64,000 nt of DNA from Miscanthus floridulus (taxonomy: Eukaryota; Streptophyta; Magnoliopsida; Poales; Poaceae), in assembly GCF_019320115.1 (NCBI RefSeq), contig NC_089587.1, positions 82,489,528-82,553,527 of the forward strand, given 5' to 3'. Numbering within the stretch: the stretch's first letter is position 1; each line of letters opens with the position of its first letter. This document shows, in pieces, positions 46,496 through 59,615 of the stretch. The notes under the pieces were generated by a model. The model searched no databases. It saw only the letters and a program-made list of their open reading frames with translations, and was not told the DNA's origin. Made by a program: the position numbers and the translations under genes.

Positions 46496-49400
46496 ATGGA
46501 AGACCGTCAGTGGATGTACACGGGCTAGAGAAGCAGGAGTGACTTTGACATTGAGTGGGTGAATGGGACAGATGCTTTCTTGGAACATGCATGGAGCTCG
46601 GGTGTAGCTAAAGGACATTCTAAACTTTGGTGTCCCTGTAGCAAATGTGACAACAATAGAAGGGTAGACAAGGTGACCATGGGTAAACATCTTGTGTACA
46701 ATGGTTATATAGCTGGCTACCACCGGTGGATCCACCATGGTGAAGCAGATCGTATAAGAGCGGAGGTGGTGAGACCACGCCTCGAGGCTTTTGATGATGA
46801 TGCCAGAGTAGCAGACATGCTAGATGGCACTCACTAAGCTCACTTCACAGAAGGACGTGAGAAGGAGGAGATGGAGGAAGCCGCTAAGGCCTTCTACGAA
46901 ATGTTGGACTCGGCACAGAAACCCCTTCATGAGAGTACAACGGTTTCTCAGCTGGATGCCATTGGACGTGTTATGGGGTTGAAGGCCGAGTTAAATCTGA
47001 GTCGCGAAGGCTTTGATAAGATGTTGGCCATGTTTGGCAGCATGCTACTGGAGAAGCACATTCTGCCAAAGAACTTGCACGAGTCACAGAAACTACTTCG
47101 TATGCTTAAGATGCCATATGACAAGATACATGTTTGTTCGAAGGGGTGCGTCTTATTTAGAAAAGATCACAAGGATGCAAAGTACTATCCGAAGTGTAAA
47201 TCCTCAAGGTACCTAGAGGTAGACTCTGGAGATGGCCAGAAGAGGCAGCTTACGATCCCCGCGAAAGTCCTACGGCACCTTCCGTTTGTGTTGAGGGTCC
47301 AACGGCTTTTCATGACCGAGGAATCCGCGAAATAGATGATATGGCATAAAGAAGGTGTACGGTACAAGCCGATGGTGCATCCGTCCGATGCCGAAGCATG
47401 GACGTACTTTAATGACAAACATCCTGACAAAGCAGCTGAGGCTCGTAATGTACGTGTCGCGCTGGCAATAGATGGGTTCAATCCTTATGGATAGTTGTCT
47501 GCCCCATACACATGTTGGCCCGTGTTTGTTATCCCCCTGAATCTCCCCCCGGCATCTTCTTTCAACGGCATAACGTCTTCTTGTCGTTGATAATTCCTAG
47601 ACACCCGGGGAGTAATATGGGTGTGTACATGGAGCCTATGATTAATGAATTGATCGACGCTTGGGAGAAGGGGGTATGGACATATGACCAAGCTACAAAA
47701 TCATCCTTCAAGATGCATGTTTGGTACCACTACTCCCTGCATGACTTCCTGGCGTATGGGTTATTCGCCGCCTGGTGTGTCCATGGGAAGTTCCCATGCC
47801 CAATATGCAAGGAAGTTGTGAGGTTCATTTGGTTGAATAAGGGTGGCAAGTATTCATCGTTCGACAGGCATCATCAATTCCTCCCTTCTAACCATCCATT
47901 CAGATAAGACATCAAGAACTTTACGAAAGGTGTTGCAGTGATAGACCCTAAACCGCGCATGAAGAGTGGTGCTGAGGTGCATGCTCAGATAGATGCTCTC
48001 GTGCCCAATGAAGGAGGTGGTTTTGTGGGATATGGTGAGGAACATATGTGGACTCATAAGTCCAGCTTGATGAGGCTCCCCTATTTCGATGACCTTCTTC
48101 TGCCACATAACATTGATGTAATGCACACCAAAAAGAATATCGTTGAGGCACTTTGGGGAACTCTCATGAACACTGACAAGTCTAAGGACAACGTTAAGGC
48201 TAGAGTGGACCTAGCGACGTTGTGTGATAGACCGAAGCAAGAGATGCGGCCTCCTAGTGGCCAAAACAAACAATGGAAAAGACCTAAGGTCAATTTCGTC
48301 TTGGAACCCGATCAAAGGAGGGAAGTACTAAAATGGATCAAGACGTTAATGTTCCCAGATGGATATGCAGCGAATCTGAGCAGGGGAGTGAACTTAGGCA
48401 CTTTACGAGTCAACGGGATGAAGAGTCATGACTACCACATATGGATTGAGCGGCTTCTTCCGGCGATGGTCCGAGGCTATGTCCCTGACCATGTCTAGCA
48501 AGTGCTAGCAGAGTTGAGCTTTTTCTTCCGTCAGCTTTGTGCCAAGGAGATATCTCGGACCGTCGCTCAGGACTTGGAAAAAGCGGCACCTGTGTTGCTC
48601 TGTAAGCTAGAGAAGATCTTTCCACCCGGCTTCTTCTTGCCCATGCAGCATTTGATTGTGCACCTCCCGTCCGAGGCATGTTTGGGGGGGGGGGCCGTGC
48701 AAGCCCGGTGGTGCTATCCAATCGAGAGATGTCTAAAGACTCTTCGCAAGAAATGTACAAATAAAGCCAGAATTGAGGCTTCCATTGCAGAGGCAAGTCT
48801 AAGAGAGGAGATGGCAAACTTCACAACACTATACTACAAGCTGAAACTTCCTAGCAATCATAATCCACTCCCTCGTTACAATGTTGGCGAAAATGAATGG
48901 ACCCACAGCCTGTTCCAAGGCCAACTCGGCAGCACAAGTGGATCGACCAATAAGATATTGGGAAATGAAGAGTGGCGAAGTGTCATGCTATATGTGTTGA
49001 CCAACCTTCCCGAGGTGCAGTTGTTCGTCAAGTAAGTTCTCAACGAACTTGTTTCAATACGCCCTGAATATTCTTCATGCAACCCCACTTATTCTCGTTC
49101 GGACAGGGAATTTGTTTGTGAGTCTTGGCATCAATCAAGGGATCCTACCTCGTAGGAACATGACACCCTTCTTTCTCGGGGTGCAGGTGCGGGGAGGCCT
49201 GATTTCATTTCTTGGTTCAAACAAAAGGTAATGTCCAATTTAGCTCCCACGTTCCATATTCCAAGTTTCTCGTTCGTTCGATTAATATAACGACCTATCA
49301 TGCTTGAGCTTGCAGGCCCAGACTGACTCGTCCATGAATGAGGAGTTGAGACAGGTTGCATGCGGCTATGACGTTAGGGTGCAGTCATTTACCGGTTATG

Positions 49401-50098
49401 ACGTGAACGGATATCGCTTCCACACAACAAGATATGAGCAGACTCGGCCCAAATAGAAAACCACAAATAGCGGAGTTTGCATGCCTGGCACTGATGGCCT
49501 CGACTATCATGGTAGAGTTGAGGAAATCTATGAACTCTCATTTCATGGTCACAAACATAAACCTATCATGTTCAAATGCCACTGGTTTAATCCTCGAGAA
49601 ATGAGACGGACCCCTCATCTTGGGCTAGTCGAGATTCGAGAAGATTCCGTCTATCCAGGAAAAGATGTCTACATTGTGGCTCAACAGGCCGTGCAGGTGT
49701 ACTATACGCGATATGCCAACCAAGACAAAGCAGATCTTAAGGGTTGGACTATTGTGCACCAGGTGTCTCCACACGATAAACTACCTGCCCCAAATGATGA
49801 TGATTACAACTTCAACGCAAACACATATGATGGACAGTTCTATCAAGAAGATGGGCTACCAGGCACGTTTGAGATAGTCTTACCCGAAGCGATCAAAATG
49901 GAAGTAGACAACGAAACAAAGGATGACGAGGTTGATGGAGATGTGGTGCAAAATGCCAAGGACATAGAAATGCTTGACCGATTAAGGCTAGGCAATGACG
50001 ACAAAGACAACATAGAACCTTCAGATAGTGTTGCCCATTTGGACAATTTTGACAGTGATGATGACACCTATGATCCTAATCATGAAGATTATTCCTAA
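46496..50098 (+). pseudogene. Decayed CACTA TNP2-type transposase (copy 2)
   Basis: Same gene as at 1382-4984, with domains in the same order. They are the transposase-associated N-terminus (to 46834), TNP2 (46871-48498), a DUF4218-like segment (48502-49225), an intron (49226-49315) and a DUF4216-like segment (to 50098). The nine in-frame stops and the C-run frameshift near 47544 are shared exactly with copy 1. The complete element around it therefore could not have moved by its own transposase in this state. Confidence 0.88.
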
Positions 50099-50205
50099 TA
50101 CATGCAATACTACATTTGTTTTAGTTTGTGTTTTCTTTATTTATTTTGAATCTATTTCTAATATATATACTAATAAGTCTTGTTCATTCTTTGTGATTGC
50201 AGGTG

Positions 50206-52578
50206 ATGGCGAGCAGCCGTCCACGATGTGAGATGGCCTCCCTTTACGGGAGACCATGCCCTCCTATTTCAGACGAGGGGTTGGGGTTAGGGGTAGCATC
50301 CACAGGAGGTCAGAGGAGGAGGACTAGGGTCAGCAGGAGGCAGCGGACTCCTTCCCCGCCACCTTTAGATGAGGTGATGGAGGAGGAGCATGTGATGGCC
50401 ATGCCCGAGGATGAGGTCGAGGACGAGGACGTCTGACAGACCAAGGACGAGGCGGCCGAGGACGAGGCAGCCGAGGACAAGGCCACCGAGGCCGAGGCCG
50501 CAGAGGTGACAGTTCTGCTACCCCAACTGTCTACCAGCGAGGTCCCGTGAGCCTCCCTCAGCCTTCGCTTCCTCGCAACCGGGCACTGATTCGCCCTATG
50601 GCAAAGAGGTAAGTAACTATAGATGTTATCACAACTACTTCATATGATAATGTTGGAAATCAAAAGAGGAACTGATAAATTTTCTTAATCACTTGTGCAG
50701 GGCCTGGTTGGTTTTGTCGGGTACTCCTGCATGCTCCCCCATGAGCATCCTTGGTGTTTTGTGCAGGAAATGGTACCCCGGCCTTATGAACATGTCCGAG
50801 GACGTGCGGGAGCCAGCCTACACGTGGGACAGGTACCAGTTGGCCCCTGACGATAGGTACCGCAACAAGCAGGAGCGGGTACTGGCGGAGTTTTGGGTAA
50901 GTCTCTCTCGCACAACATTTTCATTGGGCAAGTCTTTTATTGAAATAATGAATGGATACATCGGTTTTGTATGCAGAGGTATTTCAAGCCGAAAGAAGGA
51001 CTTGAGGCCTGGGCGGATCAGGCGGCTGCGTTGCCTGTAGGAAGTACGTCACCGACATGCACCACGAGGCACGCGTGCAGGCCCACAGAGACTACTACGC
51101 CGTGGTGTTGAAGCAGTCCATCAGCAAGCCTGATGCAAGACAGGTGGAGCTATCCCAGGCCCAGTACCTTGAGGTAGACGAAAAACATTAATAATGATTT
51201 GTTTTGAGATTAAGTCGGTTTAATTTTATCTTTTTCTATGTCAAATAATCGATGACTTGTAGGTGATTCCCTGGTGGTGCCGATCCCACTCCATGTGCTG
51301 GGAGATGATCGTGAATAGGTGGTTGTCCAATGACTTCGCTGAGAACCATGCGAGGCAGCGGGACCAGTGTCTGCTGAGGTGAGGTGCTACTCACCATCAA
51401 GGTAGCTGTAGTCTCCCCGCCTACAAACAAGCATATGTAAGTGATTTCTTTTATCTTATTTGACGCTGAGTTCTGCCTTATTTCTCACCATACGCTGAGT
51501 TCTGCCTTATTTCTCACCATCTTGTCGTCTTACTCGCGGGAGGCTACACACCCGGGCGTGGAGGTCTCGGAGTTCTCTGCGTGGGCTATGTCCCACATGG
51601 GCAGGGCGTCTTCCTCTGTCTCCTTCGACCCGTCTGCCCTGCGCGAGGTGTACTCCGACCCGACCGTGCACACTAAGGTCCAAGAGTACACCTCAAAGGT
51701 GAGGGAGGTCCATGGGGAAGATTACGATGTGCGCACTGATCCCATTGATGCAGAGACCATCATGAGGCTAGGAGGAGGCAAGAAGCATGGGCGGCTATGG
51801 ATTGCAGACGGCACCATCGACTCCACCACTGTTCCCTCTCTCGACGTGCTCCGAGCATGGAGCACGAGCTCTAGCCAGCCCATACGCCCACGGCCTACTC
51901 CGTCACTGCAGTGGGTCGACGCTCTCGAGGTACATCCTGTTTTACTCGTCGTACGTTCATCTTTGCACACCTAAGTTATATTTGCATTACTGAAACATTG
52001 AAGTTTGTATTACAGGCCGAGCTGCAGGCCCAGAAGCTCATGGTCGAGGCTCAGAGCGCGCAGCTGCAGGCCCAGAGGGAAGCGTTCGCGGCCCAGGAGA
52101 GGAGGATGCAAGAAATGGAGGCCTTCATGCGGAGTGTCCAGCAAGGGGGTGTACCTTTGCCGTTGGCAGCTCCTCCACCGCCTACTCCTACAGCCACTCC
52201 TGTAAGTATGAAAGTTCACTCTTACTAGATGCTTCCTTGACATACAACCATGGTTGACATACAAACTTACTAGATGCTTGACATAGAAACTTACTAGATG
52301 TTTGACATAGAAACTTACTACATGCTTGCACTAGCTATGACATACAACCATGCTTGACATTCTCAATTTACTAGATGCTTGACATAGAAACTTACTAGAT
52401 GCTTGCACTAGCTATGACATACACCAATGCTTCACATAGAAACTTACTAGATGAATCTCACACATGCAACCTCTTATCCTTTTTGCAGCTTCCGTCAGCG
52501 GGTTCGAATAACCCCGCTCATGCGTCACCGAATGATGGAGCCTTTGCTTCACCATCGTGTCATAGGCCGCTTTTTTGA
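50206..52578 (+). pseudogene. CACTA TNPA-like gene (Transposase_24 type), full length but interrupted
   Basis: ATG is at 50206 after an intron acceptor. The exons are those listed for copy 1 plus a final exon (about 52490-52578, ending in TGA), joined through an intron that contains tandem repeats. The encoded parts are a basic/proline N-terminus, an acidic segment, the RYFKPKEGLEAW region and a Gln/Glu-rich coiled coil. In-frame stops at 50434 (TGA) and about 51379 (TGA, after QCLLR) suggest it is non-functional. Alternative splicing around them cannot be excluded. Confidence 0.7.
52256..52480. repeat. Short tandem repeat in the last intron of the CACTA TNPA-like gene
   Basis: Units of the type TTGACATAGAAACTTACTAGA (about 25-27 bp), some expanded with GCTTGCACTAGC, repeat about eight times. 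Homology with the truncated copy 1 ends exactly where this array begins (52255/7141). Confidence 0.8.
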
Positions 52579-53444
52579 GGAGTTGTGCTTCATCATGTGC
52601 TTGGACTTGAGCTTCACTTGTGGTTGTGACTTGTGCTTGGACTTGATGGACTGTGGTTGTGAATTTGTGACTTGTGGTTGTGATATTTGACTTGTGGTTG
52701 CGATATGTTGTTATTTGTGTTGTGGTTGTGATATAATGTGTGAAAATGGTTTCGTTGTGATATATATGTGATTATTGTGATGTTTGTGATATATATGTGA
52801 CATGTGATATATATTTGAACTGTTTGTGTCAGTGGAATGCAAAAAAACAAAAAAAAATTGCAATTTCGGTTGATTTGCCGAGTGCAATGGTCATGGCACT
52901 CGGCAAAGCTGGGAAACTTTGCCGAGTGCCAGGACATTGCACTCGGCAAAGATTTTTTTTAAAGAAAAAGCAAAAAATCTTTGCCAAGTGCCAAGCTGAG
53001 GAGGCACTCGGCAAAGAGCTTTTAAAAAAAATTAAAAATGGCTTTGCCGAGTGCGCGCCGCCATGGCACTCGGGAAAGAGTTTTTTTAAAAAAAAATAAA
53101 AAATGTCTTTGCCGAGTGCCTTGCCGCCACGGCGCTCGGCAAAGAGTTTTTGAAAAAAAATGTCTTTGTCGAGTGCCCTAACTGTCGGCACTCGGCAAAG
53201 GCGTCGTCAACGGAGCAGCGCCGTTGACGGCTGCTTTTCTTTGCCGAGTGTCGCCATTGGCCCTCGGAAAAGGCTTTGCCGAGTGCCCGACAAATGGCCC
53301 TCGGCAAAGAGCCTCTTTGCCGTTAAATTTTTTTTCGAGGGCTCTTTGCCGAGGGCGGCGCTCGGCAAAGCCTTTGCCGAGGGCTTTTGGGCCTTTGCCG
53401 AGTGCCCTAGGCCCTCGGCAAAGAGGGCACCTCCAGTAGTGAGA

Positions 53445-53897
53445 GGAGGAAGAGCCATTTGCATCGGCAAGCTCGATGGGCTCGCCATTGGTGGGCATGA
53501 TGGATTGTTAGGCTCGATAGGGAGCTCCTTTTTTGGTTCATTCCAGAAGCAAGCACTTATTCCATTATCTTTTATTCAGATTAATAGATGCCTCTTCCTA
53601 GAGGCGGGTGAGGACTGGATTCTTCATGCATGCTGGAATATGTTTACTCGCATATTTTAATTCCATAATTAGGGACCTTATTTTAGTGTATTCTCTTAAC
53701 TAACTTGATGGTCCTAAGGACTCGATCTTATTATGATTATTATGTTCACACTATGGTTATTTCTTCATTAAATTTTTAGATCGACCCTAAACAATCTTCT
53801 CTTGGCTATTTGGTCATTTCAAAGTGAAGCGTTGGCATACCGAGAAGGCATTTTCCTTGCAACACGCGGAATGGTGTAGTGTTGGGGGTGTATTATA
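53445..53897. other. Resumed unit B flank, then unassigned DNA
   Basis: The first 70 bp continue unit B (compare 61001-61070). The remainder is AT-rich with no gene I can support, and it ends in a purine-rich GTTGGGGGTG that could be a polypurine tract before the LTR. Confidence 0.5.
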
Positions 53898-54330
53898 TGT
53901 TGGAGACCCCCACTATTGTGTTTAGGGACCAATTACATAGCCTAGGGGCTTGCATAATAATATCCGGAGCCCATTTGTAGCCCTTAGTGCCATTTTTGTA
54001 AATACAAGCCCCTCCATGGGGAATAATAAGAACCTCCCCTCCCACCTCTCCTATAAAAAGGGGAAAGGGGGATGCTCATGAATTAGCTCGACAAGCTTTT
54101 GTTTCTAAAACTTTTTGAATTTGGGTTGATTCACCCCCTAGTTTCATTTTTCTGATTTTATCAAATGATGTAACATTGTTATTAGTTGAATGAAAGATTG
54201 CCCGAAGGCATTTTCATAAAAAGGGGAAAGGTGGAGGTGGAGGGGTGCTCCTTTTGGCTGATCATTAGTGTGGCTCCTTTCCTTCCTCTCTCTCCTTCGC
54301 TCTCCTGTTTTTGTTGGCTGGGAGTCAACA
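53898..54330 (+). mobile_element. LTR with adjacent primer-binding site
   Basis: A 433-bp sequence begins TGTTGGAGACC and ends GGGAGTCAACA (TGTTG..CAACA). It has a TATA-like CTATAAAAAGGGG at about 54051-54063. It is followed directly by TTGGCACCCACCGTGGGGC, a PBS-like motif common in grass Ty3-gypsy Tat elements. The body of the element is missing beyond about 54480. Confidence 0.7.
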
Positions 54331-54786
54331 TTGGCACCCACCGTGGGGCTCGAACCCACGACAATCTTGACTCAAATCCGGTTGTTTTAAGGGCTCAGTC
54401 GAAACTCAAAATCTAGCTCGGGCTGAGAGTCGGTCGGATGCGACGTCCTTACAGTCATTAGTGTACTCTCGTTTTAACCAGAAATTATTACTCTATCTGA
54501 TATAACACTTTTCATTCCGAAAAAGCGTGTGAAACAATACTTTTCATTCCAAAATGATATGAAACTGTTAGAATTATTATGCTTGATACAACACTTTTCA
54601 TTGTTCCAAAAGCATATGAGACCATTGAGTTAGAGTTGCTACATAAAAAATAAATGTCATGTCTTATATACAAGATACACTGACCAATATACTATTCAAC
54701 ACTACTATTTACATAAGTTTCATAGTACCCCTAGTGAATCTTGGGTTCGAAGTTGGGAGAACAACAAAAAAATCACTCGAACAATA
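54331..54786. other. Leader remnant and unassigned AT-rich DNA
   Basis: The PBS and a short leader (to about 54470) are followed by sequence with repeated CAACACTTTTCATT-like phrases at about 54505, 54535 and 54590. No gene was seen. Confidence 0.5.
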
Positions 54787-57700
54787 TGACAGAACCGTCA
54801 GAAATAACACGCTTTCGGAGACGCTCGTCTTCCTCTAGACACTAAGCACCCCCAAAAGTTAGCTACATCGGACAGTTCCGTCGAGCCCACCCAAAGGGAG
54901 AACTCGAAACAATTCACGTTTTATATCCAGAATCCAATAATGAGTACGAGCTTATAATACTTAGTCCATTTCATATAACAAGAGCTCTTATAAACTATTT
55001 ATTATAATACCAGAGTTTAGAGTGCGATAATTAAACAGCAGAATGAAAATAAGCATCTAGCGGAAACGATACAAGGATCCGTCTGTGCCCACCAGAAGAA
55101 TCATCCACACAAGAGCTACTCCTCAGGCTACACTTGTAACAGGGGTAAAATAAACCCTGAGTACATAATGTACTCGCAAGATTTATCCGACTAGTGAGAA
55201 TAATTTCTCGACTCGAAGGAGTATGATAGGCAATATGGGTTTGTTGTTCTCTTTTTGTTTGCGAAAGCATTACTAATAGTTAATCCTTATAGTCAAGTTT
55301 TATTAGCGATCATGATTACTTAATTAGCTAACCATTCTAGATAAGCACATGTTCTACTTTCAAGCAAGGGTTAAGCAATCAGAACCATTTCACCAGCTTT
55401 TATCTTCTAGTTCTTACTACGGTGCTAGACCATAGCCAAGTCGTACCGTCTCACGAAAACAACGATTCACGAACCAATGTATTCAAGTTGGGTACCCCAA
55501 AACACACGCCATGTTTGTACCCCAGGCACAAACAAGACCAACCCATTCCACTACTTGCCACGGGGTTCAGGTCCTTGTCCAAACTTAGACTTCAAGCCCC
55601 CACACTGGAGACCCAGTCTCAGTATAGTGCTTAGTCCTCCACATTTCCCCGCCTCCAATCAGTCGGTCTAGAAAGAGCCGGAACGCACAACAAGAGCTTA
55701 ACGAGCCTTCCCACTTCCATAAATAAGTATGTGCTCAGGATAATAAGTCTGTGACCTGACTACCATCCACAGCAACGAACGATCCTTAATCGACACGAAC
55801 AGGGAAAACAGTGTAACCAAGCTAAGCCCCGTTGGCCGCGGAACACAACCTGTTATACCCACCAATACCCATACAATATCCCTTCCCTGTCTCCATTTTT
55901 CCTTTCATCATTTTATTATGAGAGTAATAATAATCACTTATTATGAGTAACGGCAGGTTACTCACGCTACCGAAACCTAAGCATAGCAGCTACTCGAACC
56001 TGCACTAGTAAGACTCTTAGGATAGGTATATCTATTCATGTGGTTTCCATAAAATTCATGTAACGTAAATGCACATAATATATATAAACAGTGATTATCC
56101 AAAAATAAGGGGTTATGCACCGGGGCTTGCCTTGGGCAGGCATAGGTGTCAGCTGAGTCAGTCAAGTGGCGGCTCCAGGACCTCCTCCTGCATACTCCTC
56201 GACGATCTCCTCGACGATCTCCAACTCGCATCGCCGGTGGTCACGATCTCCACCAACTCGTTCTCTACATACATACGATGATGATGCAACACTTAGTATT
56301 TAAGCAATAGCAACTAAGAATACTCATACTAAGCTACTAAGCTAGCTCTAATGACTAAGGTACTAAGCTAACTATCATCTTTACCAAGCAAAGTATTGGG
56401 TTGAACTAGCAAACACTTAGTTTTGCAATTTAATGGATATATCCTTATTTCTACCTAATGATTTAATGTATATTGAAACAAAGAGTATTTAACTACCCTA
56501 ATGCTTAGTCTATTCTAAGGCTGCAAAAATTACAGTGAGCACATAATAATAAAATGAAGCTACTATAAAAATTTCAGGACTAAATCTATCACCAATTTTA
56601 CCACAAAAAAATCCTACAATAATTATCCTAACAATATTAAATATTTTCAAATGATTTAATAGCTTCCTGGTATCAACATGTACATATATGAACTAAATAC
56701 ACTAACAGATAGAGCACAGTTTTAGAAACCTAACAAAATTTATTTCATAATTTTTGGACACCTATATGATTTTATATGATTTAACAAAGATTGGCTCAAA
56801 AATTAAATTAGAAAACTATTTCTAATTCCTTAGAAAAAGAAAAACAAAACCTCCCGCGCGGCCCACGGCGGAGAAGCCCACACGTGCGCTGGCGTTTTAG
56901 CAGAAAAGCCCCTATGCTTTCTACTATTAATACGACCACTATGCGCCCTATTCCTTTAGTCAGCGACTATGCACGAAGGCCCCCGAAGAGACTCATCTTC
57001 GCATCGGGAAGGTCCCCGAAGCCCTCGCCCTCGCTGGCGCGGCGGTGGCCGGCATAGAGCCGCTACGTCGGCCAACTAGGACCCACGTATACCTAGCTAG
57101 GGGGTCGATGCTCACCTACGGACCGACGCGCAACGCTAGGCAGTGGTTAGAAGATCGGAGACAAAGTAGGGCGACTTCTCCACGTCGGCGGGCATCCTAC
57201 GGTGGCGACGACAATGTTCCGATGAGCCACAACGCTAAGGAAGCAGTAGAGGTAGCGGGTGAGCTTCAATGACTCACCATGGACCTAGCCGAGGTGATGG
57301 TTCGGCCGGAGACGCCCCTAGCAAGGCTGGCCATGTACGCGTGGCGAGCTCGGCGATGAGCCATGGCGGACACGACCACGTCAGTAGTGTCGGGACAACG
57401 GTAGGGGTACGACTTAGGTGTGCATGGCGAGGAGGGGTTCGAGGCGAGTCTAATGGTGCAGCCAATTTGGCTCGAGGTGGTCAGGTGGGAGCTGCCCTCG
57501 GTGATGGGCGGAGTCAGCCTTATCGGCACGGTGGCGGGGAAATGCTCCAAAATTGAAGCTCGACCGGGCGCCATTCAAGGTAGGGTGGGGTAGGGTAGCT
57601 AGGCAGCTATGTGACGGAGCCAGCGACGCGACGAATCGGACGATGGCGACTCCTCCCTGCTTGTTTTAATGGTGTGGCTCAGTCCACCAAGGCAGCAGCG

Positions 57701-58747
57701 AAGAGAGAGGGGAGGGGGTAGGTCAGAGCTCAGTTCGTCCTCGCCTTGGCGGGATGCAAGTGGTGCGATCAGGACGCACACGCGCAGGCGCTACGGACAA
57801 GGCGTGCGCGCGTCCGCGACTGACATGGCACGAGCGACTGTCGCGCCTTAATAGGCGAGGCGACAGCAGGTACGGCCATGTACCGATGCCGTGGATACGC
57901 CAAGCGCGCGCACAGCAGCGGCAAGGCCACCGGCAGGCCAGACAGCGGTGTAGAGCCATAGAGGGGGTGCGATGCAACGGCGAGGCTAGGCAACGACAGC
58001 GCAACGCGGCCGTGGCGGCAGCGCGAGGCAGAGCAGCAGGGCGTGGGGCCAGCGGCTCGCTGTGGCCGGCCTCGGCCAAGCCCAGACGGCCCGACTGACC
58101 CAGCGTGGCGGCACGGGGTGACCGTGCGGGACGCGGCCATGTGCGTGGCGCGGGGTGGCCGCGCGGTGACCGCGCGCACGGCGCCAAGCTTCCCGAGGTT
58201 GCGTCGTGCATGAATTTTAAAGCGCCTAAAACGATTAAACCGTTGCTTCCGGAGCCAAACCATCTTCACCATGCTCAAGATGGCATATGATACTACCAAA
58301 TCGAGCTATAACACTACACCACCCCTTAACCCAATCTCTCAAAATAATTTGCTTAACATAGCAATGTCTAGCTGTTGATAACTTGGAATTTTTCTAAGTT
58401 TGAGCTGGACTTGATTTCAATTTATAATTTCTAGGCTAGTAGAAATATTAGTTAGTAATATCATTTTTCTACAGCAAGTATTTCACTGTCATCTACAAAG
58501 TTTGTACTTCAAACTTTATTTAAGTATCACATACATGTTCTATAGTATTTTTGCTTAATAAAAATTAGTTTTCAACGCTACTTGATATACATGAGCTATT
58601 GAATCAACTTTCATTTAGTATTTTTATTGATTATTTTAAGTTACAAGAAACTGATCTACACACTTTATCACATGCATTAACACATAAACATGATGCTCAT
58701 GACATGTTTTAGTAAATGATTTAGGATGTAACACCGAGGATGTTACA
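54787..58747 (-). mobile_element. Probable solo Tekay-like LTR, reverse strand, 3.96 kb
   Basis: On the minus strand it starts TGTAACATCCTCGG at 58747 and ends GACGGTTCTGTCA at 54787. It has the Tekay-type internal layout: a GC-rich promoter region (about 57000-58200) and the U5-side stretch with the TACATAATGTACTC phrase at about 55157-55170. No polypurine tract or primer-binding site adjoins it, so it is probably solo. The flanking pentamers (CAATA and AATAA) do not match cleanly. Open frames in the GC-rich part are not supported as genes. Confidence 0.65.
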
Positions 58748-59084
58748 AATAACAGTTGAGCTGCAAAAACAAAACTCGGGTGGTAGAAAAAGGATACACC
58801 CATCTCACAACTAGCGTTATAACCGTTCACGGCAAAATAACCGTTAACGGCCGGCGCCGCAATGGCCGAAAATATTTTGCCGAGTGCCGTCCCAAGCACT
58901 CGGCAAATTTTTTTTTTATTTTGCCGAGTGCCCAGATAAAAAGCACTCGGTAAAGACCCTTTGCCGAGAAAAATTTTGCCGAGCGGACTTTGCCGAGTGC
59001 TACACTCGGCAAATCCTTTGCCGAGTGCAAAGGGCTCTTTGCCGAGTGTAAAAACACTTGGCAAAGCCGCAGCCTCCAGTAGTG
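58748..59084. mobile_element. CACTA right-end fragment upstream of the SABATH relic
   Basis: TTTGCCGAGTG units in both orientations from 58871 lead to the terminus CCTCCAGTAGTG at 59084. This is the same right terminus type as the complete element. The left portion is not in the window; the reverse solo LTR abuts it. It sits where intron 2 of the SABATH copy would be, 27 bp before the exon 3 homology. Confidence 0.8.
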
Positions 59085-59110
59085 AATCCATATCAACATC
59101 ACCATGGCAT

Positions 59111-59615
59111 GGTCGTGTGGAGAAGGAGAAGCTGGACTCGTTCAACCTACCGTTCTACGCGTCGTCGGTGGACGAGGTGAGGGACGTGATCAGGCAGAGC
59201 CAGGCGTTCGATCTCATCCACATCCACCTCTTCGAGTCCAATTGGGATCCGCACGACGACATTGAGGTCGCCGTCGATCTCATCCACATCCACCTCTTCG
59301 AGTCCAATTGGGATCCCCACGACGACATTGAGGACGACGGCGACCTCGTGCTCAATGGCATTCGGAGCGGCGTTAACGTCGCCAAGTCCATCAAGGCCGT
59401 GATTGGGCCTCTCATCGCGCACCACTTTGGCGAAGCACGTATTGGACGACCTCTTCGAGCTGTATGCCAAGAATGTCGTAGTGCACCTTCAGAAAGTAAA
59501 GACTAAGTACCCTGTGAACGTTGTTTCCCTCAAGGCAATTAGTCGCGCGCCAAAGAACCAACAAGCCAGTGACAAGTATTATTCAGGTTTCACGCACGGC
59601 CACCACTTTATGTAG
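59111..59615 (+). pseudogene. SABATH methyltransferase relic (exon 3 only)
   Basis: This matches exon 3 of genes 1 and 2 (VEKEKLDSFNLPFY onward) but has no exons 1-2, and the splice acceptor is altered (GCATGG instead of GCACAGGG). Two further lesions are visible. A 66-bp in-frame tandem duplication (59210-59275 and 59276-59341, 22 codons around HLFESNWDPHDD) is one. The other is a 1-bp insertion at about 59433, which shifts the frame after HHFGE. The normal end is still readable in the other frame (to GHHFM, stop at 59613). It is downstream of a CACTA end and is the start of unit D. Confidence 0.9.

Larger units (their letters stand above)
43338..53441 (+). mobile_element. Complete CACTA (En/Spm) element, 10.1 kb
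   Basis: The left end is CACTACCGGACAG and the right end, inverted, is CACTACTGGAGGTGCC. AGA is duplicated at 43335-43337 and 53442-53444. Arrays of TTTGCCGAG(T/G)G in both orientations fill 43360-43710, 44640-44790 and 52870-53425. These are the presumed binding sites for the TNPA-like protein. Two genes lie inside, both degenerate. The empty site is preserved in unit D at 60998-61000. The element looks structurally complete but coding-dead. Confidence 0.93.

Noticed and set aside
54336..54362. tRNA-like GGGGCTCGAACCC sequence
   Set aside because: It is the primer-binding-site region directly after an LTR end; no acceptor stem or cloverleaf surrounds it.
57723..58299. Long open frames in GC-rich DNA at 57.0-58.3 kb
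   Set aside because: They lie in the GC-rich promoter region of the solo LTR, overlap on both strands and have no recognisable domain.
58306..58316. CACTAC sequence as a possible left end for the CACTA fragment ending at 59084
   Set aside because: The preceding three bases do not match AAT, no TTTGCCGAG array follows, and it lies inside the reverse LTR.
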